Assembly: GCF_013166655.1 (NCBI RefSeq)
Contig: NZ_JABKCA010000003.1
Coordinates: 62,001-126,000, forward strand
Source: Lentimicrobium sp. L6
GTDB lineage: Bacteria; Bacteroidota; Bacteroidia; Bacteroidales; UBA12170
DNA length: 64,000 bases
Direction: 5' to 3'
The stretch's first letter is position 1, and every line of letters starts with the position of its first letter. This document shows positions 54,080-62,810 of this stretch, piece after piece. Below the pieces are notes generated by a model. It was not told the origin of the DNA. It saw nothing but the letters and a program-made list of their open reading frames with translations, and searched no databases. A program made the translations under genes and the position numbers.

Positions 54080-54475
54080 TTAGAATGGCAAATCACCAAA
54101 CTCTTCTTCTGCTGGTGCATCACCGGCTGGAGGTGGCGGAGGAGTTGATGAAGAACTAGCTTGTGGCGCTGGAGCTCCTGCTGAAGCTCCTTCAATTTTC
54201 CAAGCATCTAGGTTTACGAAATAACTCGTTTGACCATTTTTCTCCCATTTATTACCTCTAATATTGAAAGCAACATTGATATCGTTGCCCAATTCGTAGC
54301 TGTCTAATAAATTACACTTGTCTTGTGTCAATTGGAATTTGATAGTATCAACAAATTCAAATCCATTAGGGCTGGATTCTTTTTTCTCGATCACAAATTC
54401 TCTTTTCTTAAATCTATCGCTAATCACTTGCGTGTCGTTTTTAACGATTAATGTTCCTTGTATTTCAAAATTCAT
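54080..54475 (-). CDS. DUF3127 OB-fold protein with an SSB-like acidic tail
   Basis: 131 residues from ATG 54475 (an upstream ATG at 54559 lies inside aat). The N-terminal 95 residues match DUF3127 (MNFEIQGTLIVKN, KKREFVIE, VAFNIRGNKWEKNGQTSYFVNLDAWKIE), an OB-fold related to single-strand DNA-binding domains. A Pro/Ala-rich linker leads to the acidic tip EEEFGDLPF, much like the C-terminal tip of SSB (DDxPF). It may bind nucleic acid and recruit partners. It overlaps the aat stop by 11 bp, so it is translationally coupled. Confidence 0.82.
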   Translation of the reverse strand: MNFEIQGTLIVKNDTQVISDRFKKREFVIEKKESSPNGFEFVDTIKFQLTQDKCNLLDSYELGNDINVAFNIRGNKWEKNGQTSYFVNLDAWKIEGASAGAPAPQASSSSTPPPPPAGDAPAEEEFGDLPF

Positions 54476-55169
54476 CTCTAATTGTTTTTGTCCATTTTCC
54501 GAGGCAAGTGGGATGTGTAAGTGCTTCATTGAGGATAGATAAAAAGTCTTCTCGGGCAACGTTTTGTGCTCCTAAACTGATTAAATGTGCTGTTTCAACT
54601 TGTCCGTCAATAAAATGAAAGCCCCATTTGCTTAATTCTTGGCAAAGATAGTAAAGAGCTACTTTAGATGCATCTCTTTTTTTAAAAAACATACTTTCAC
54701 CACAAAAATATTTTCCTAAAGAAACTCCATAAAGTCCTCCCACCAACTCGTCATGCTCATAAACTTCTACACTATGCGCAAGTCCACGCTCATGCAATTT
54801 CATATAAGCCTCTTTCATCTCGTTAGTGAGCCAAGTTCCTCCTTGGTCTCCTCTAGGTACTTTTGAGCAGGCTTCTATCACTTCAGTAAAACGATGGTCG
54901 AATTTAACCACGAATTGTTTCTTTTTTATCACTCTTTTTAGTGATTTTGATAGCTTGAATTCTTGCGGTAATAATATCAATCTTGGATCTGGCGACCACC
55001 ATAAAATAGGATCTTCTTCATTAAACCATGGAAAAATTCCTAATCCATAGGCTGTTAGTAGCCATTTGACGCTTAAGTTTCCTCCCGTTGCTAGAATTCC
55101 GTCTTCATTGGCTAAATTTGGATCTGGAAAACCTGGTTCCGCATTTTCTTCTAAATAATAAATCGCCAT
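54465..55169 (-). CDS. aat: Leucyl/phenylalanyl-tRNA-protein transferase
   Basis: 234 residues. It adds Leu or Phe to the N-terminus of proteins starting with Arg or Lys, marking them for ClpAP/ClpS-type degradation. Family motifs are GILATGGNLSVKWLLTAYGLGIFPWFNE in pieces, LWWSPDPRLIL and the GGLYGVSLGKYFCGESMF centre. It overlaps the gene before it by 1 bp and the next by 11 bp. Confidence 0.97.
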   Translation of the reverse strand: MAIYYLEENAEPGFPDPNLANEDGILATGGNLSVKWLLTAYGLGIFPWFNEEDPILWWSPDPRLILLPQEFKLSKSLKRVIKKKQFVVKFDHRFTEVIEACSKVPRGDQGGTWLTNEMKEAYMKLHERGLAHSVEVYEHDELVGGLYGVSLGKYFCGESMFFKKRDASKVALYYLCQELSKWGFHFIDGQVETAHLISLGAQNVAREDFLSILNEALTHPTCLGKWTKTIRDEF

Positions 55170-57028
55170 TATTGATCCATATATTCTTGAAATAATACTT
55201 GAAGAAATGCTTTTCCTTCATTGCTTATACTATCTTTTGCAGTTGGAGGAGTCGTATTATAGTGTAGTCTATCGAATCTTTTCTCATAGGAAATTGATCC
55301 AATAGGTCGTTTCCAAGCAAAGCCTTCTTCATAGGAAGTGTAGGCAAATTCTGGAGCATAGTGATTTAATAGGTTTTTACTCCAAGGATATGCTGTGGCA
55401 TCCATATTTAATTGTCCCAATAGCGTTGCTGGAATATCTGTTTGGATACCCAAATGTGAAACCGTTTTTCCGCGCCAAGCACTGTCAATCACATTTCCAT
55501 AAAACAGCAATGGGATTTTTTGATATTCAGGATTGCTCATGGCTAAATTCTTATAACTATTATGGGAGTGATCGGCCACAAAAATGAAAAGAGTATTCTC
55601 AAACCAAGCTTCATTTTTTGCTTCATCAATAAATTTACCCATGCTATAATCGGTGTAGTATGCAGAATTTAAATATTGCTGCTCATTCTTTCCCCAGCTA
55701 ATTTTTTCCTCCATAGGTTGGTCGTAGGGAGAATGAGTGCTCATGGTAAATAAGGAAGCAAAGAAAGGTTGTTGATCTTTACTTAAATCTTCTTTCATTT
55801 CATGCAAAGTATATTCATCATGAATTCCTAAACTGCCTTGAGGTAATTCTTTATTAAAGTCGTATACTTCTTTAATTCTATCAAACCCATTGAAAATAAT
55901 AAAGCTCTTTATATTTCCATAAATCAATTGTCCACCAAAATAAAAAGAGGAGGCATAACCCTTGGCTTTAAAGTCTTTTACCATACTGGGAAGCTTCTGG
56001 TATTTGTCAGGCTGAACAGTGATGGATGAGATGGGGTGAGCAGGAAATCCACTAAAGATACTTGCCATTCCTTGTTCGGAGCGTGGTCCTGTGGAATAAA
56101 TATTATCAAAATATACCCCATCTTTCATTAATTCATGAAAGCGAGGGGTAACTACTTTTTCATCTTCTGGTGTGAATATTAAATCAGCCGACCAACTTTC
56201 CATAATGATCAATACAATATTTGGTGTTTTCTGATTCACTATTTGGGTGGTGCTGTCTTGGCTAGTTTTGTATATGTTGGCGACGATTTGTTTTGCTTTA
56301 ACATCCTCCATTTCTTTAAAAGGGTTCTCGTTTAAACTCTTTTGGTTCTCATGAAAACTAATATAAAGGTTGAAAACAGAATTGGTCGCCGCTGTATTTA
56401 AAATGGCATGTTTGCTATAAAAGCTCTGGCTTTGATTAATAGGGATTTCTTGTAATCCACCTCTTGCTCCAAGTACTAATAGGGGAGGCATAATGATAAA
56501 AAATAGGAGGCTAAGAACAGGTGGGGTATGTATTCTAATTAGCTTAGAGTGAAAGAATCTATTATAGAACCAAATTCCAAAAAGACTAAGTAATATGGTG
56601 AGTAGTGAAAAACCGATGATTTGATTGGTTTGCGCCGTATTCATCACCTCTGAAGGGTTCTGAAGGTATAGAAGTGCTTTATAGTTTATTTTGGTTTTCC
56701 ATTCTGCATATATGCCTAATTCACTACTAATTAAAGAAGAGTAGGCTATGATAAGTATGCTTTGGTATATCTGATTGATTCTACTTATAATAGGGGCGCT
56801 ATAAAATATGGTGACTAAATGCAAGACAAAAGGAAACATCATAAAATAGCAAGTGGTGGCTAAGTCAAGCTGAAAACCATTGGAGAAACTCATCAGGATT
56901 TCACTAAAAGTATCAGCGGCCGTTAAAGCTTCGCTTCCATAATAGATCAGAAAAACCGCTCTGCCTAGAGCAAAGAACAAGAGCCAGAATAGTGCTTGCT
57001 TAAAAAACGATGTATAAAGTCTTAGCAT
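55169..57028 (-). CDS. LTA-synthase-family membrane sulfatase-like enzyme
   Basis: 619 residues. Five hydrophobic segments (about 10-190), then an extracytoplasmic alkaline-phosphatase-fold domain (about 270-560): NIVLIIMESWSAD (metal site), STGPRSEQGMASI (nucleophile region), FVADHSHNS. The nucleophile position reads Ser (RSEQG) where many relatives have Thr. Family members add phosphoglycerol or phosphoethanolamine groups to lipids or glycans. As Gram-negative bacteria lack lipoteichoic acid, the acceptor is probably a lipid A or glycan; unknown. A -7-like TATTTTTG is on the minus strand at 57051-57058. Confidence 0.88.
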   Translation of the reverse strand: MLRLYTSFFKQALFWLLFFALGRAVFLIYYGSEALTAADTFSEILMSFSNGFQLDLATTCYFMMFPFVLHLVTIFYSAPIISRINQIYQSILIIAYSSLISSELGIYAEWKTKINYKALLYLQNPSEVMNTAQTNQIIGFSLLTILLSLFGIWFYNRFFHSKLIRIHTPPVLSLLFFIIMPPLLVLGARGGLQEIPINQSQSFYSKHAILNTAATNSVFNLYISFHENQKSLNENPFKEMEDVKAKQIVANIYKTSQDSTTQIVNQKTPNIVLIIMESWSADLIFTPEDEKVVTPRFHELMKDGVYFDNIYSTGPRSEQGMASIFSGFPAHPISSITVQPDKYQKLPSMVKDFKAKGYASSFYFGGQLIYGNIKSFIIFNGFDRIKEVYDFNKELPQGSLGIHDEYTLHEMKEDLSKDQQPFFASLFTMSTHSPYDQPMEEKISWGKNEQQYLNSAYYTDYSMGKFIDEAKNEAWFENTLFIFVADHSHNSYKNLAMSNPEYQKIPLLFYGNVIDSAWRGKTVSHLGIQTDIPATLLGQLNMDATAYPWSKNLLNHYAPEFAYTSYEEGFAWKRPIGSISYEKRFDRLHYNTTPPTAKDSISNEGKAFLQVLFQEYMDQ

Positions 57029-57050
57029 AGGATTAAATTCAAAGGAAGCA

Positions 57051-57058
57051 CAAAAATA
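57051..57058 (-). promoter_or_regulatory. -7 box TATTTTTG for the LTA-synthase-type gene
   Basis: TAnnTTTG match on the minus strand, 22 nt upstream of the ATG at 57028. Confidence 0.4.
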
Positions 57059-57076
57059 AGAATCTTTTTGTGATGC

Positions 57077-57661
57077 TTACTGATTTTGTAGGAATTGGAT
57101 GAGTTTGGCAACAGCACGTCCTCGATGACTGATTTTGTTTTTATCATCAAGACTCATTTCAGCAAAAGTGAATTCATTCCCTTCTGGTGCAAAAATCGGA
57201 TCATAGCCAAAGCCATCTGTTCCACTTGAAGTTTCTGTAATACTGCCATCCACTCGTCCTTCGAAAAAGAATTCTTGGCCATCTATAATTAAGGAGATAA
57301 CTGTTCTGAAATTGGCATTTCGATTTTCTTTTCCTTTGAGCTCCTCTAAAAGTTTGTTTACATTGTCTTGGAAACTGCAATCAAGGCCTGCATAACGAGC
57401 TGAATAAACTCCAGGAGCACCACCGAGGGTGTCAACCTCTAGTCCAGTATCATCAGCAAAGCAGTCGAAGCCAAAACGGTTAAATATGGTTCTTGATTTG
57501 GTTTGTGCGTTTTCTTGCAGGGTTTCGAAGGGCTCTGGGATGTCTTCGTTAAATCCGATGTCTTTTAAACTTAATATCTTGTATTGCCCTTTAAGGTAGT
57601 GTCTAACTTCTTCTAATTTGTGGGCATTATTGGTGGCAAAAACTATTCTTTTTAAACTCAT
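57077..57661 (-). CDS. rdgB: XTP/dITP diphosphatase (non-canonical purine NTP pyrophosphatase)
   Basis: 194 residues. RdgB/HAM1 motifs: FATNNAHKLEEV at the N-terminus, DDTGLEVDTLGGAPGVYSARYAG in pieces, GFGYDPIF and SHRGRA at the C-terminus. It removes inosine and xanthosine triphosphates. It overlaps the preceding gene by 4 bp (ATGA). Confidence 0.97.
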   Translation of the reverse strand: MSLKRIVFATNNAHKLEEVRHYLKGQYKILSLKDIGFNEDIPEPFETLQENAQTKSRTIFNRFGFDCFADDTGLEVDTLGGAPGVYSARYAGLDCSFQDNVNKLLEELKGKENRNANFRTVISLIIDGQEFFFEGRVDGSITETSSGTDGFGYDPIFAPEGNEFTFAEMSLDDKNKISHRGRAVAKLIQFLQNQ

Positions 57662-58149
57662 ACAGCTTGTTGGTCATACATGTTAAATGCTTTTTTCTTA
57701 GTTCTAAATTTACTAATGAATTTACCGATATAACCAATAAATCCAAAAATGTAAATGAAGGCCACAAAGCTAAAAATATTTAAAAAGTACCAAACGTCAC
57801 CATTTGAAGAAAAGGAAAAATTTCCATTAGAAAAAAAAACAGGGTTGATAACGAATATAGTAATCAGTAGAAATGCCATAAACAGCAGGAAAATAATCAG
57901 CTTATTATAGAAGCTAGAAGATCTTAAAGAAAAACTTGGTTTCTTATTTAAGTTATTCCATGTTTCTAATTCCCACTTTTGTTTATAAATAGCAATTTTT
58001 TTAAATTTAAAATCGCGGCTTTCTAGGATTCTCGCGGCAAGGTAGCGCTCCTCCTTGGGTCGATGAATAGGGTATCCACAATATATGTGGAATAACTCCT
58101 TATCCGACATGGTGGATAATTCATCTTTGCATTTGTATAAACGAACCAT
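57658..58149 (-). CDS. Small two-helix membrane protein, unknown function
   Basis: About 163 residues from ATG 58149; earlier in-frame starts reach 58233 but give a non-conserved-looking leader. Two membrane segments (about residues 85-105 and 120-145; KLIIFLLFMAFLLITIFV and FLNIFSFVAFIYIFGFIGYI) follow a charged N-terminal half with a YPIHRPKEERYLAARIL segment. The stop overlaps rdgB by 4 bp. No known domain recognised. Confidence 0.6.
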   Translation of the reverse strand: MVRLYKCKDELSTMSDKELFHIYCGYPIHRPKEERYLAARILESRDFKFKKIAIYKQKWELETWNNLNKKPSFSLRSSSFYNKLIIFLLFMAFLLITIFVINPVFFSNGNFSFSSNGDVWYFLNIFSFVAFIYIFGFIGYIGKFISKFRTKKKAFNMYDQQAV

Positions 58150-58376
58150 TTTGACTTTTGTTTTTGATATTATTCTAACGAATGTTAAAGCGATTTTATT
58201 GTGTAGAATTGTTACAATAAATTCAAGAAACAATAACGCTACTATAAACCTATAGACCTAAGTTTCATAGAAACAGTTGTCTATGCTTTGTAAAATATTT
58301 TAGAAAGTTTTGAATGTTTATTTGAAAACTCCCAGTTAGAAGATGATTATTTACTTTTTTAAGTTCGTTTTTATAT

Positions 58377-59360
58377 TTATAATTCAATTCTAAGTGCTTC
58401 TTGAATCATGAGGTCAAATATTTCACGAGTACTTGAGCCGAATTCTCTAATCTGTTGTGGAATAAGGCTTTCGGCAGATAGACCAGGTACGGTATTCACT
58501 TCTAGAAAATATAATCCATTTAAACTATTGATATAATCAAAACGCACTACACCTCTCAAGTGTAGAACCTGATATAGTTTAGTGGAAACCTCCTCAATTT
58601 GTTGTTTCAAACTGATGGGAATTTGTGCTGGTGTGATTTCTTGATTTAATTCAGGATTGTATTTGGCCTCAAAATCGAAGAATTCTTTTTTACTGATGAT
58701 TTCAGTTATCGGAAAGGTGATGATTTCATCATTTAGTTTTATGGTTCCTATGGTTAACTCTCTGCCTTCAATAAACTCTTCCACCAATACTTCTGTATCT
58801 TCGGCAAAAGCTTTTTTAAGTGCAGGAAGAATTTCATCTTCAGTTTTAACCTTACTCATTCCTACACTCGATCCTCCTTGATTAGGTTTAACAAAACAGG
58901 GGAGGGTAATATTGGTTAATATATCCTTTGTCGTATAGGTTTGTTCTTTGAAAAGGTGCATAGAGTTGGCCACATTAAAACCTGCATTTTTCACCACTTG
59001 ATTACAGAATGCTTTATTAAAGGTGAGTGCGGAGCTGATAGAGCCAGTTGAAGTAAATGGGATTTTCAGCATTTCAAGAAATGCTAATATTTTACCATCC
59101 TCACCAGGTGTGCCATGAATCGCATTAAAAACCACATCAAAACTAATTTTTTTATCATTTATAGTCAATGAGAAATCGTTTTTGTCAATATTGATTTTAC
59201 CTAGTGATTCATGACGATAAATCCAATCGCTACCTTTAATCTCGATTAAATAAACCTCATATTTCTCTGAAGGAATATTTTGAGCCACTATGGATGCGCT
59301 TTTAATTGAAATCTCATATTCTCCAGAATCACCACCTGCTATTAAGGCCACTTTTTTCAT
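58377..59360 (-). CDS. ddl: D-alanine--D-alanine ligase
   Basis: 327 residues from ATG 59360 (the ATG at 59384 adds 8 residues lacking the family start). The ATP-grasp fold is shown by KKVALIAGGDSGEYEISIKSA, HGTPGEDG, CFVKPNQGGSSVGMSKV and YFLEVNTVPGLSAESLIPQ. It makes the D-Ala-D-Ala end of peptidoglycan precursors. In many Bacteroidota it lies next to a PASTA gene; here they are about 4 kb apart. Confidence 0.96.
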   Translation of the reverse strand: MKKVALIAGGDSGEYEISIKSASIVAQNIPSEKYEVYLIEIKGSDWIYRHESLGKINIDKNDFSLTINDKKISFDVVFNAIHGTPGEDGKILAFLEMLKIPFTSTGSISSALTFNKAFCNQVVKNAGFNVANSMHLFKEQTYTTKDILTNITLPCFVKPNQGGSSVGMSKVKTEDEILPALKKAFAEDTEVLVEEFIEGRELTIGTIKLNDEIITFPITEIISKKEFFDFEAKYNPELNQEITPAQIPISLKQQIEEVSTKLYQVLHLRGVVRFDYINSLNGLYFLEVNTVPGLSAESLIPQQIREFGSSTREIFDLMIQEALRIEL

Positions 59361-59499
59361 AGTATTTTTTTTATCAAATTTCAATAATTTATCATTCTTT
59401 ATACCTTCATATTCTATAACTTTTTCACAAATTTTTGGTGAAAATCATAATGGAATTTTAAAATTTAGTAAATTGGTACCCAAATACTAATAAAGCTAA

Positions 59500-61464
59500 A
59501 TGAAAAAGATTATTATTCAAAAAAGAAAATGGCTAATCCTTGCTAGTTCTTTTCTAATTTCCATTTTTATTATTCCTGTTTCAAATGCTGTGAATACTGA
59601 TAGTTTGGAGTTGATAGTGGAAGATTTAAGTGGAGAGCAAAAGATTAAAATACTTTCCGATTTGTGTTATTATCTCAGTTATTCTGATGTGGAGAAATCG
59701 GAGAAATATGGTTTGCAATGTTTAGATTTGGCTCTAAATCATGGGGATTCTGTACTTATTGCTAATGCTTATAATGATTTAAGTATCCTTTATACCTTAA
59801 AATCGGATTATAAAAAAGGCTTAGAATATAATATTGAAGCCTATAAAATCAGGAAAAACCTTAACAATCCTGCACAGTTATTATCGAGTTTAAGTAAGCT
59901 TGGAGTTTGTTATTCTGAGTTAGGAGAATTTGAGGATGCTACCAAATATCTTCTAGAAGCCATAGAGATTGTAGAATCTAATCATTGGGAAGAAAGATAT
60001 TTTCAGGTTTATGATAATTTAGGTGGTGTTTTTAAGGAAATGAATCAATATGAGACGGCATTGATTTATCATCAGAAAGCCTATGATTATGCTCTAAAAT
60101 CGAATAATACTCGAGCACGATATACCATCTTGGTGAATGTGGCGGGCGCGCATCGGAATTTGGGTAATACTAAGAAATCGATTGATTTACACAAGGAAGC
60201 AGAGCAAGGAATTAAAGAGGCTAAAGATTTTCGTGCTTTAGCTTTGGTCTATTCTAATCTTGCCTCTTTATATTCTATGGAACATGAATTTGATAAGGTA
60301 TTATTCTATTCTAGGAAATCTATAGATATATACGAGGAGCTTCAAAACATAGATGGTTTGTCCTTAGCCCATAATAATATTGCTCTATTCTATTTGGAGA
60401 ATCAATTGTTGAATGCTGAAAATGCAAATGATGTAGAGAATGAATTAGAATTAGCCCAGAAATATGCCTTGGAGTGTAAATCAATGCCAAGACAATTACA
60501 AAATTATGATGCCTACTTTCAGTTTTATCTGGTTTTGGGAAATTATGAGGATGCTATGAATTATAAGCTTAGAGCCGATTCTGTTTCTGATCAATTATTT
60601 ACACTGGAGAATAACAAAATGGTTGAAGAGCTGAAGACCCAGTACGAAAGTGAGAAAAAAGAGAAAGAACTTATTCAACAAGAATCTAAAATCCGACAGA
60701 AGAACTATCAATTAATTATCAGTCTTGGAGTTTTGCTTTTTATCATTATTGGAGCTATTGAGAACTATCGAAAGTTCAGATATAAAAGAAAGAAATTACA
60801 AGAAGAAATTCAATTGAAAGAAGAATTAGCAGAGGTTAAAATAAAGAGTCAGGTGCAAGAGGAACGTTTAAGAATCAGCCGAGATTTGCATGACAATATT
60901 GGTTCCCAATTAACTTTTATCATTTCTTCTCTCGATATGGCTCAATATGTGGCACAAAAAGAGGATGTAATTGTATTGGGAAAAAAGCTCAATGAAATTA
61001 AAGAGTTCTCCGCATCTACCATCGCAGAATTTCGAGATACCATTTGGGCTTTAAATAAAGAGAATATTACACTGAAAGATTTAGAATTAAAACTCACTTC
61101 CTTTATATCTAAAGCAAAAAGTTTAGTTCCTAATATTTCATTTCAGTTGGATTTTCTGGCTAAGCAAGAGTTAGTATTGGATAGCGAGAAAGGAATTAAG
61201 GTGTTTCGTATTATGCAGGAAAGTGTGAATAATGCCATAAAACATTCTGAAGCAGATAAAATTATTTTATCATTTATTGATATAGAGGAGGCCATTATGA
61301 TCAAAATAGAAGATGATGGAAAAGGAATGGACATTGATGATTTAGAGCGTAAGAATGGATTAGCTCACATGGAAGTAAGAGCGGAAAAAGCAGGAGGGAA
61401 TTTGAGGATTAGCAGTGAGCTCAATAAGGGTACACAAGTTTGTTTGACTCTTCCAGTTCAGTAA
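59500..61464 (+). CDS. TPR-repeat sensor histidine kinase (NarX/LiaS type)
   Basis: 654 residues. Signal peptide (about 10-30), six or more TPR repeats (about 60-400; ALVYSNLASLYSMEHEFDKVL and similar), one membrane segment (LIISLGVLLFIIIGAI, about 405-420), a HisKA_3 dimerisation domain with the acceptor in ISRDLHDNIGSQL, and HATPase_c with EDDGKGMD. The TPR part should sit outside the membrane or in the periplasm. Its partner regulator follows 59 nt later. Confidence 0.92.
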   Translation: MKKIIIQKRKWLILASSFLISIFIIPVSNAVNTDSLELIVEDLSGEQKIKILSDLCYYLSYSDVEKSEKYGLQCLDLALNHGDSVLIANAYNDLSILYTLKSDYKKGLEYNIEAYKIRKNLNNPAQLLSSLSKLGVCYSELGEFEDATKYLLEAIEIVESNHWEERYFQVYDNLGGVFKEMNQYETALIYHQKAYDYALKSNNTRARYTILVNVAGAHRNLGNTKKSIDLHKEAEQGIKEAKDFRALALVYSNLASLYSMEHEFDKVLFYSRKSIDIYEELQNIDGLSLAHNNIALFYLENQLLNAENANDVENELELAQKYALECKSMPRQLQNYDAYFQFYLVLGNYEDAMNYKLRADSVSDQLFTLENNKMVEELKTQYESEKKEKELIQQESKIRQKNYQLIISLGVLLFIIIGAIENYRKFRYKRKKLQEEIQLKEELAEVKIKSQVQEERLRISRDLHDNIGSQLTFIISSLDMAQYVAQKEDVIVLGKKLNEIKEFSASTIAEFRDTIWALNKENITLKDLELKLTSFISKAKSLVPNISFQLDFLAKQELVLDSEKGIKVFRIMQESVNNAIKHSEADKIILSFIDIEEAIMIKIEDDGKGMDIDDLERKNGLAHMEVRAEKAGGNLRISSELNKGTQVCLTLPVQ

Positions 61465-61481
61465 ATGTTTATTAGTCAAAC

Positions 61482-61518
61482 GCCGTATTGTTCCTTCAAA
61501 TAAGATACTATAATTTTG
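61482..61518 (+). promoter_or_regulatory. Internal promoter of the NarL-type regulator gene
   Basis: TTG at 61488-61490, 20-nt spacer, TAATTTTG at 61511-61518. The ATG at 61524 follows after 5 nt, so the transcript could be leaderless. The string GCCGTATTGTTCC (61482-61494) and CTATAATTTTGTC match the lipoprotein promoter at 62238-62275. Confidence 0.65.
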
Positions 61519-61523
61519 TCGAG

Positions 61524-62177
61524 ATGACTCAGAAACTAAAAATAGCCATAGCAGAAGACAACAGCTTTTTGTTGCAAAGTATTATAGATAAACTATCTTT
61601 TTTGGATAATGTTCAGATAAAACATTGTTCCGAAAATGGAGAATTATTACTTAAAAAACTAGAGGAATATTCCCAAATCGATGTGGTATTGATGGATATT
61701 CAAATGCCTAAGATGGATGGAATAGAAGCCACCTCTATTTTAAAGTCAAAGTATCCTCAGATAAAAGTGGTGATGTTGACTATTTTTGATGATGATGAAA
61801 ATATTTTTAAAGCCATTCAAGCTGGAGCCGATGGCTATTTGCTCAAAGAAACGGGCCCCGCTGAGTTGGATAAAAGTTTAAAAGAAACTATAAATGGAGG
61901 AGCACCCATGACTCCCATTATTGCCAGTAAAGCCTTGCAACTGCTTCGCTTTACTCCAGAATCTTTCCTGAAAAAAGAAGAAAACCCACTCAGTAATCGA
62001 GAAACTCAAGTGCTTGAACAACTCTCTAAAGGACTCAATTATCAAGAAATAGCAGAGAATTTAATTATTTCACCCTCCACCGTACGCAAGCATATTGAGA
62101 ATATCTACAAAAAACTTCAAGTCAGAAATAAAATGGAAGCCGTAAATAAAGCAGATAAAAATGCTTGGTTAAAATAA
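61524..62177 (+). CDS. NarL/LuxR-type response regulator
   Basis: 217 residues from ATG 61524; ATG 61488 lies inside the -33 box. Receiver domain (about 1-120) with IAEDNS and the acceptor Asp in LMDIQMPKMDG, Lys in LLKETG. A LuxR-type helix-turn-helix (about 150-215) has LSNRETQVLEQLSKGLNYQEIAENL and STVRKHIENIYKKL. Partner of the TPR kinase. The matched promoters described nearby suggest autoregulation and control of the next gene. Confidence 0.93.
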   Translation: MTQKLKIAIAEDNSFLLQSIIDKLSFLDNVQIKHCSENGELLLKKLEEYSQIDVVLMDIQMPKMDGIEATSILKSKYPQIKVVMLTIFDDDENIFKAIQAGADGYLLKETGPAELDKSLKETINGGAPMTPIIASKALQLLRFTPESFLKKEENPLSNRETQVLEQLSKGLNYQEIAENLIISPSTVRKHIENIYKKLQVRNKMEAVNKADKNAWLK

Positions 62178-62226
62178 GCTCATTTGCTCACTCGTGGAAC
62201 TTTAAACATTGAACTTTAATCTTTTT

Positions 62227-62273
62227 TACGACATATGTCGTATTGTTTCAATCTCCAATCTCCTATAGTTTTG
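62227..62273 (+). promoter_or_regulatory. Lipoprotein promoter with a perfect palindrome at the -33 box
   Basis: TACGACATATGTCGTA (62227-62242) is a perfect 16-bp palindrome. It abuts the -33 TTG (62243-62245); a 20-nt spacer and TAGTTTTG (62266-62273) follow. The segment GTCGTATTGTTTC and CTATAGTTTTGTC align with the regulator promoter upstream. Confidence 0.7.
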
Positions 62274-62314
62274 TCTCAGAAAAAAATTAGAAATATTCAT
62301 CAAAACCTAATATT

Positions 62315-62797
62315 ATGAAACGAGTTCAATTTTTATTTGTAGCCATTTTATCTATCGTATTATTCTCATTCTCCAGTTGTAATAAAAGCGAGGATGATGT
62401 TACACCCGATAACCCATTATTGTCAACAGGATCCATCAGTTTAAAAGTGGATGGAGCCAGTTGGAATGCTTCATTGGCAGTGCAAGGAATCAATACAAAC
62501 GGTGTGATTAATGTAACTGGCAGCGATTCAGATGCCAAGCAAGCTAGTCTGATTTTATATGGTGTATCAGCGCCCGGAACTTATACTATTGGATCAGGAA
62601 GTACTCATCAATTACGCTGGACAGAAGGTTTGGGACAAACAGAAACCTATTCTGCTAATGGAGTTATTGGTTCTGGTACTATTACAGTTACAGAATTAAG
62701 TTCCACCAAGATTAAAGGAAGCTTTTCTTTTACAGGAATGAACACTGCTCAAGCTACAAAAAGCATCACTGATGGAAGTTTTGAAGCCACTTTTTAA
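62315..62797 (+). CDS. Small lipoprotein, DUF6252-like
   Basis: 160 residues. Lipoprotein signal ending in FSSC. The mature part is beta-rich and Ser/Thr/Gly-rich: ISLKVDGASWNAS, GTYTIGSGS, ITVTELSSTKIKGSFSFTGMN, ending GSFEATF, as in Bacteroidota DUF6252 proteins. Function unknown; probably outer membrane. It directly follows the regulator gene and has its own promoter with a palindrome, so it is a likely target of that regulator. Confidence 0.75.
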   Translation: MKRVQFLFVAILSIVLFSFSSCNKSEDDVTPDNPLLSTGSISLKVDGASWNASLAVQGINTNGVINVTGSDSDAKQASLILYGVSAPGTYTIGSGSTHQLRWTEGLGQTETYSANGVIGSGTITVTELSSTKIKGSFSFTGMNTAQATKSITDGSFEATF

Positions 62798-62810
62798 AAC
62801 GCATTTCCCC

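Noticed and set aside
59500-59590. A riboswitch or leader RNA before the TPR kinase
   Set aside because: Only an AT-rich 115-nt divergent gap precedes the gene and no stable aptamer-like fold or known motif was seen.
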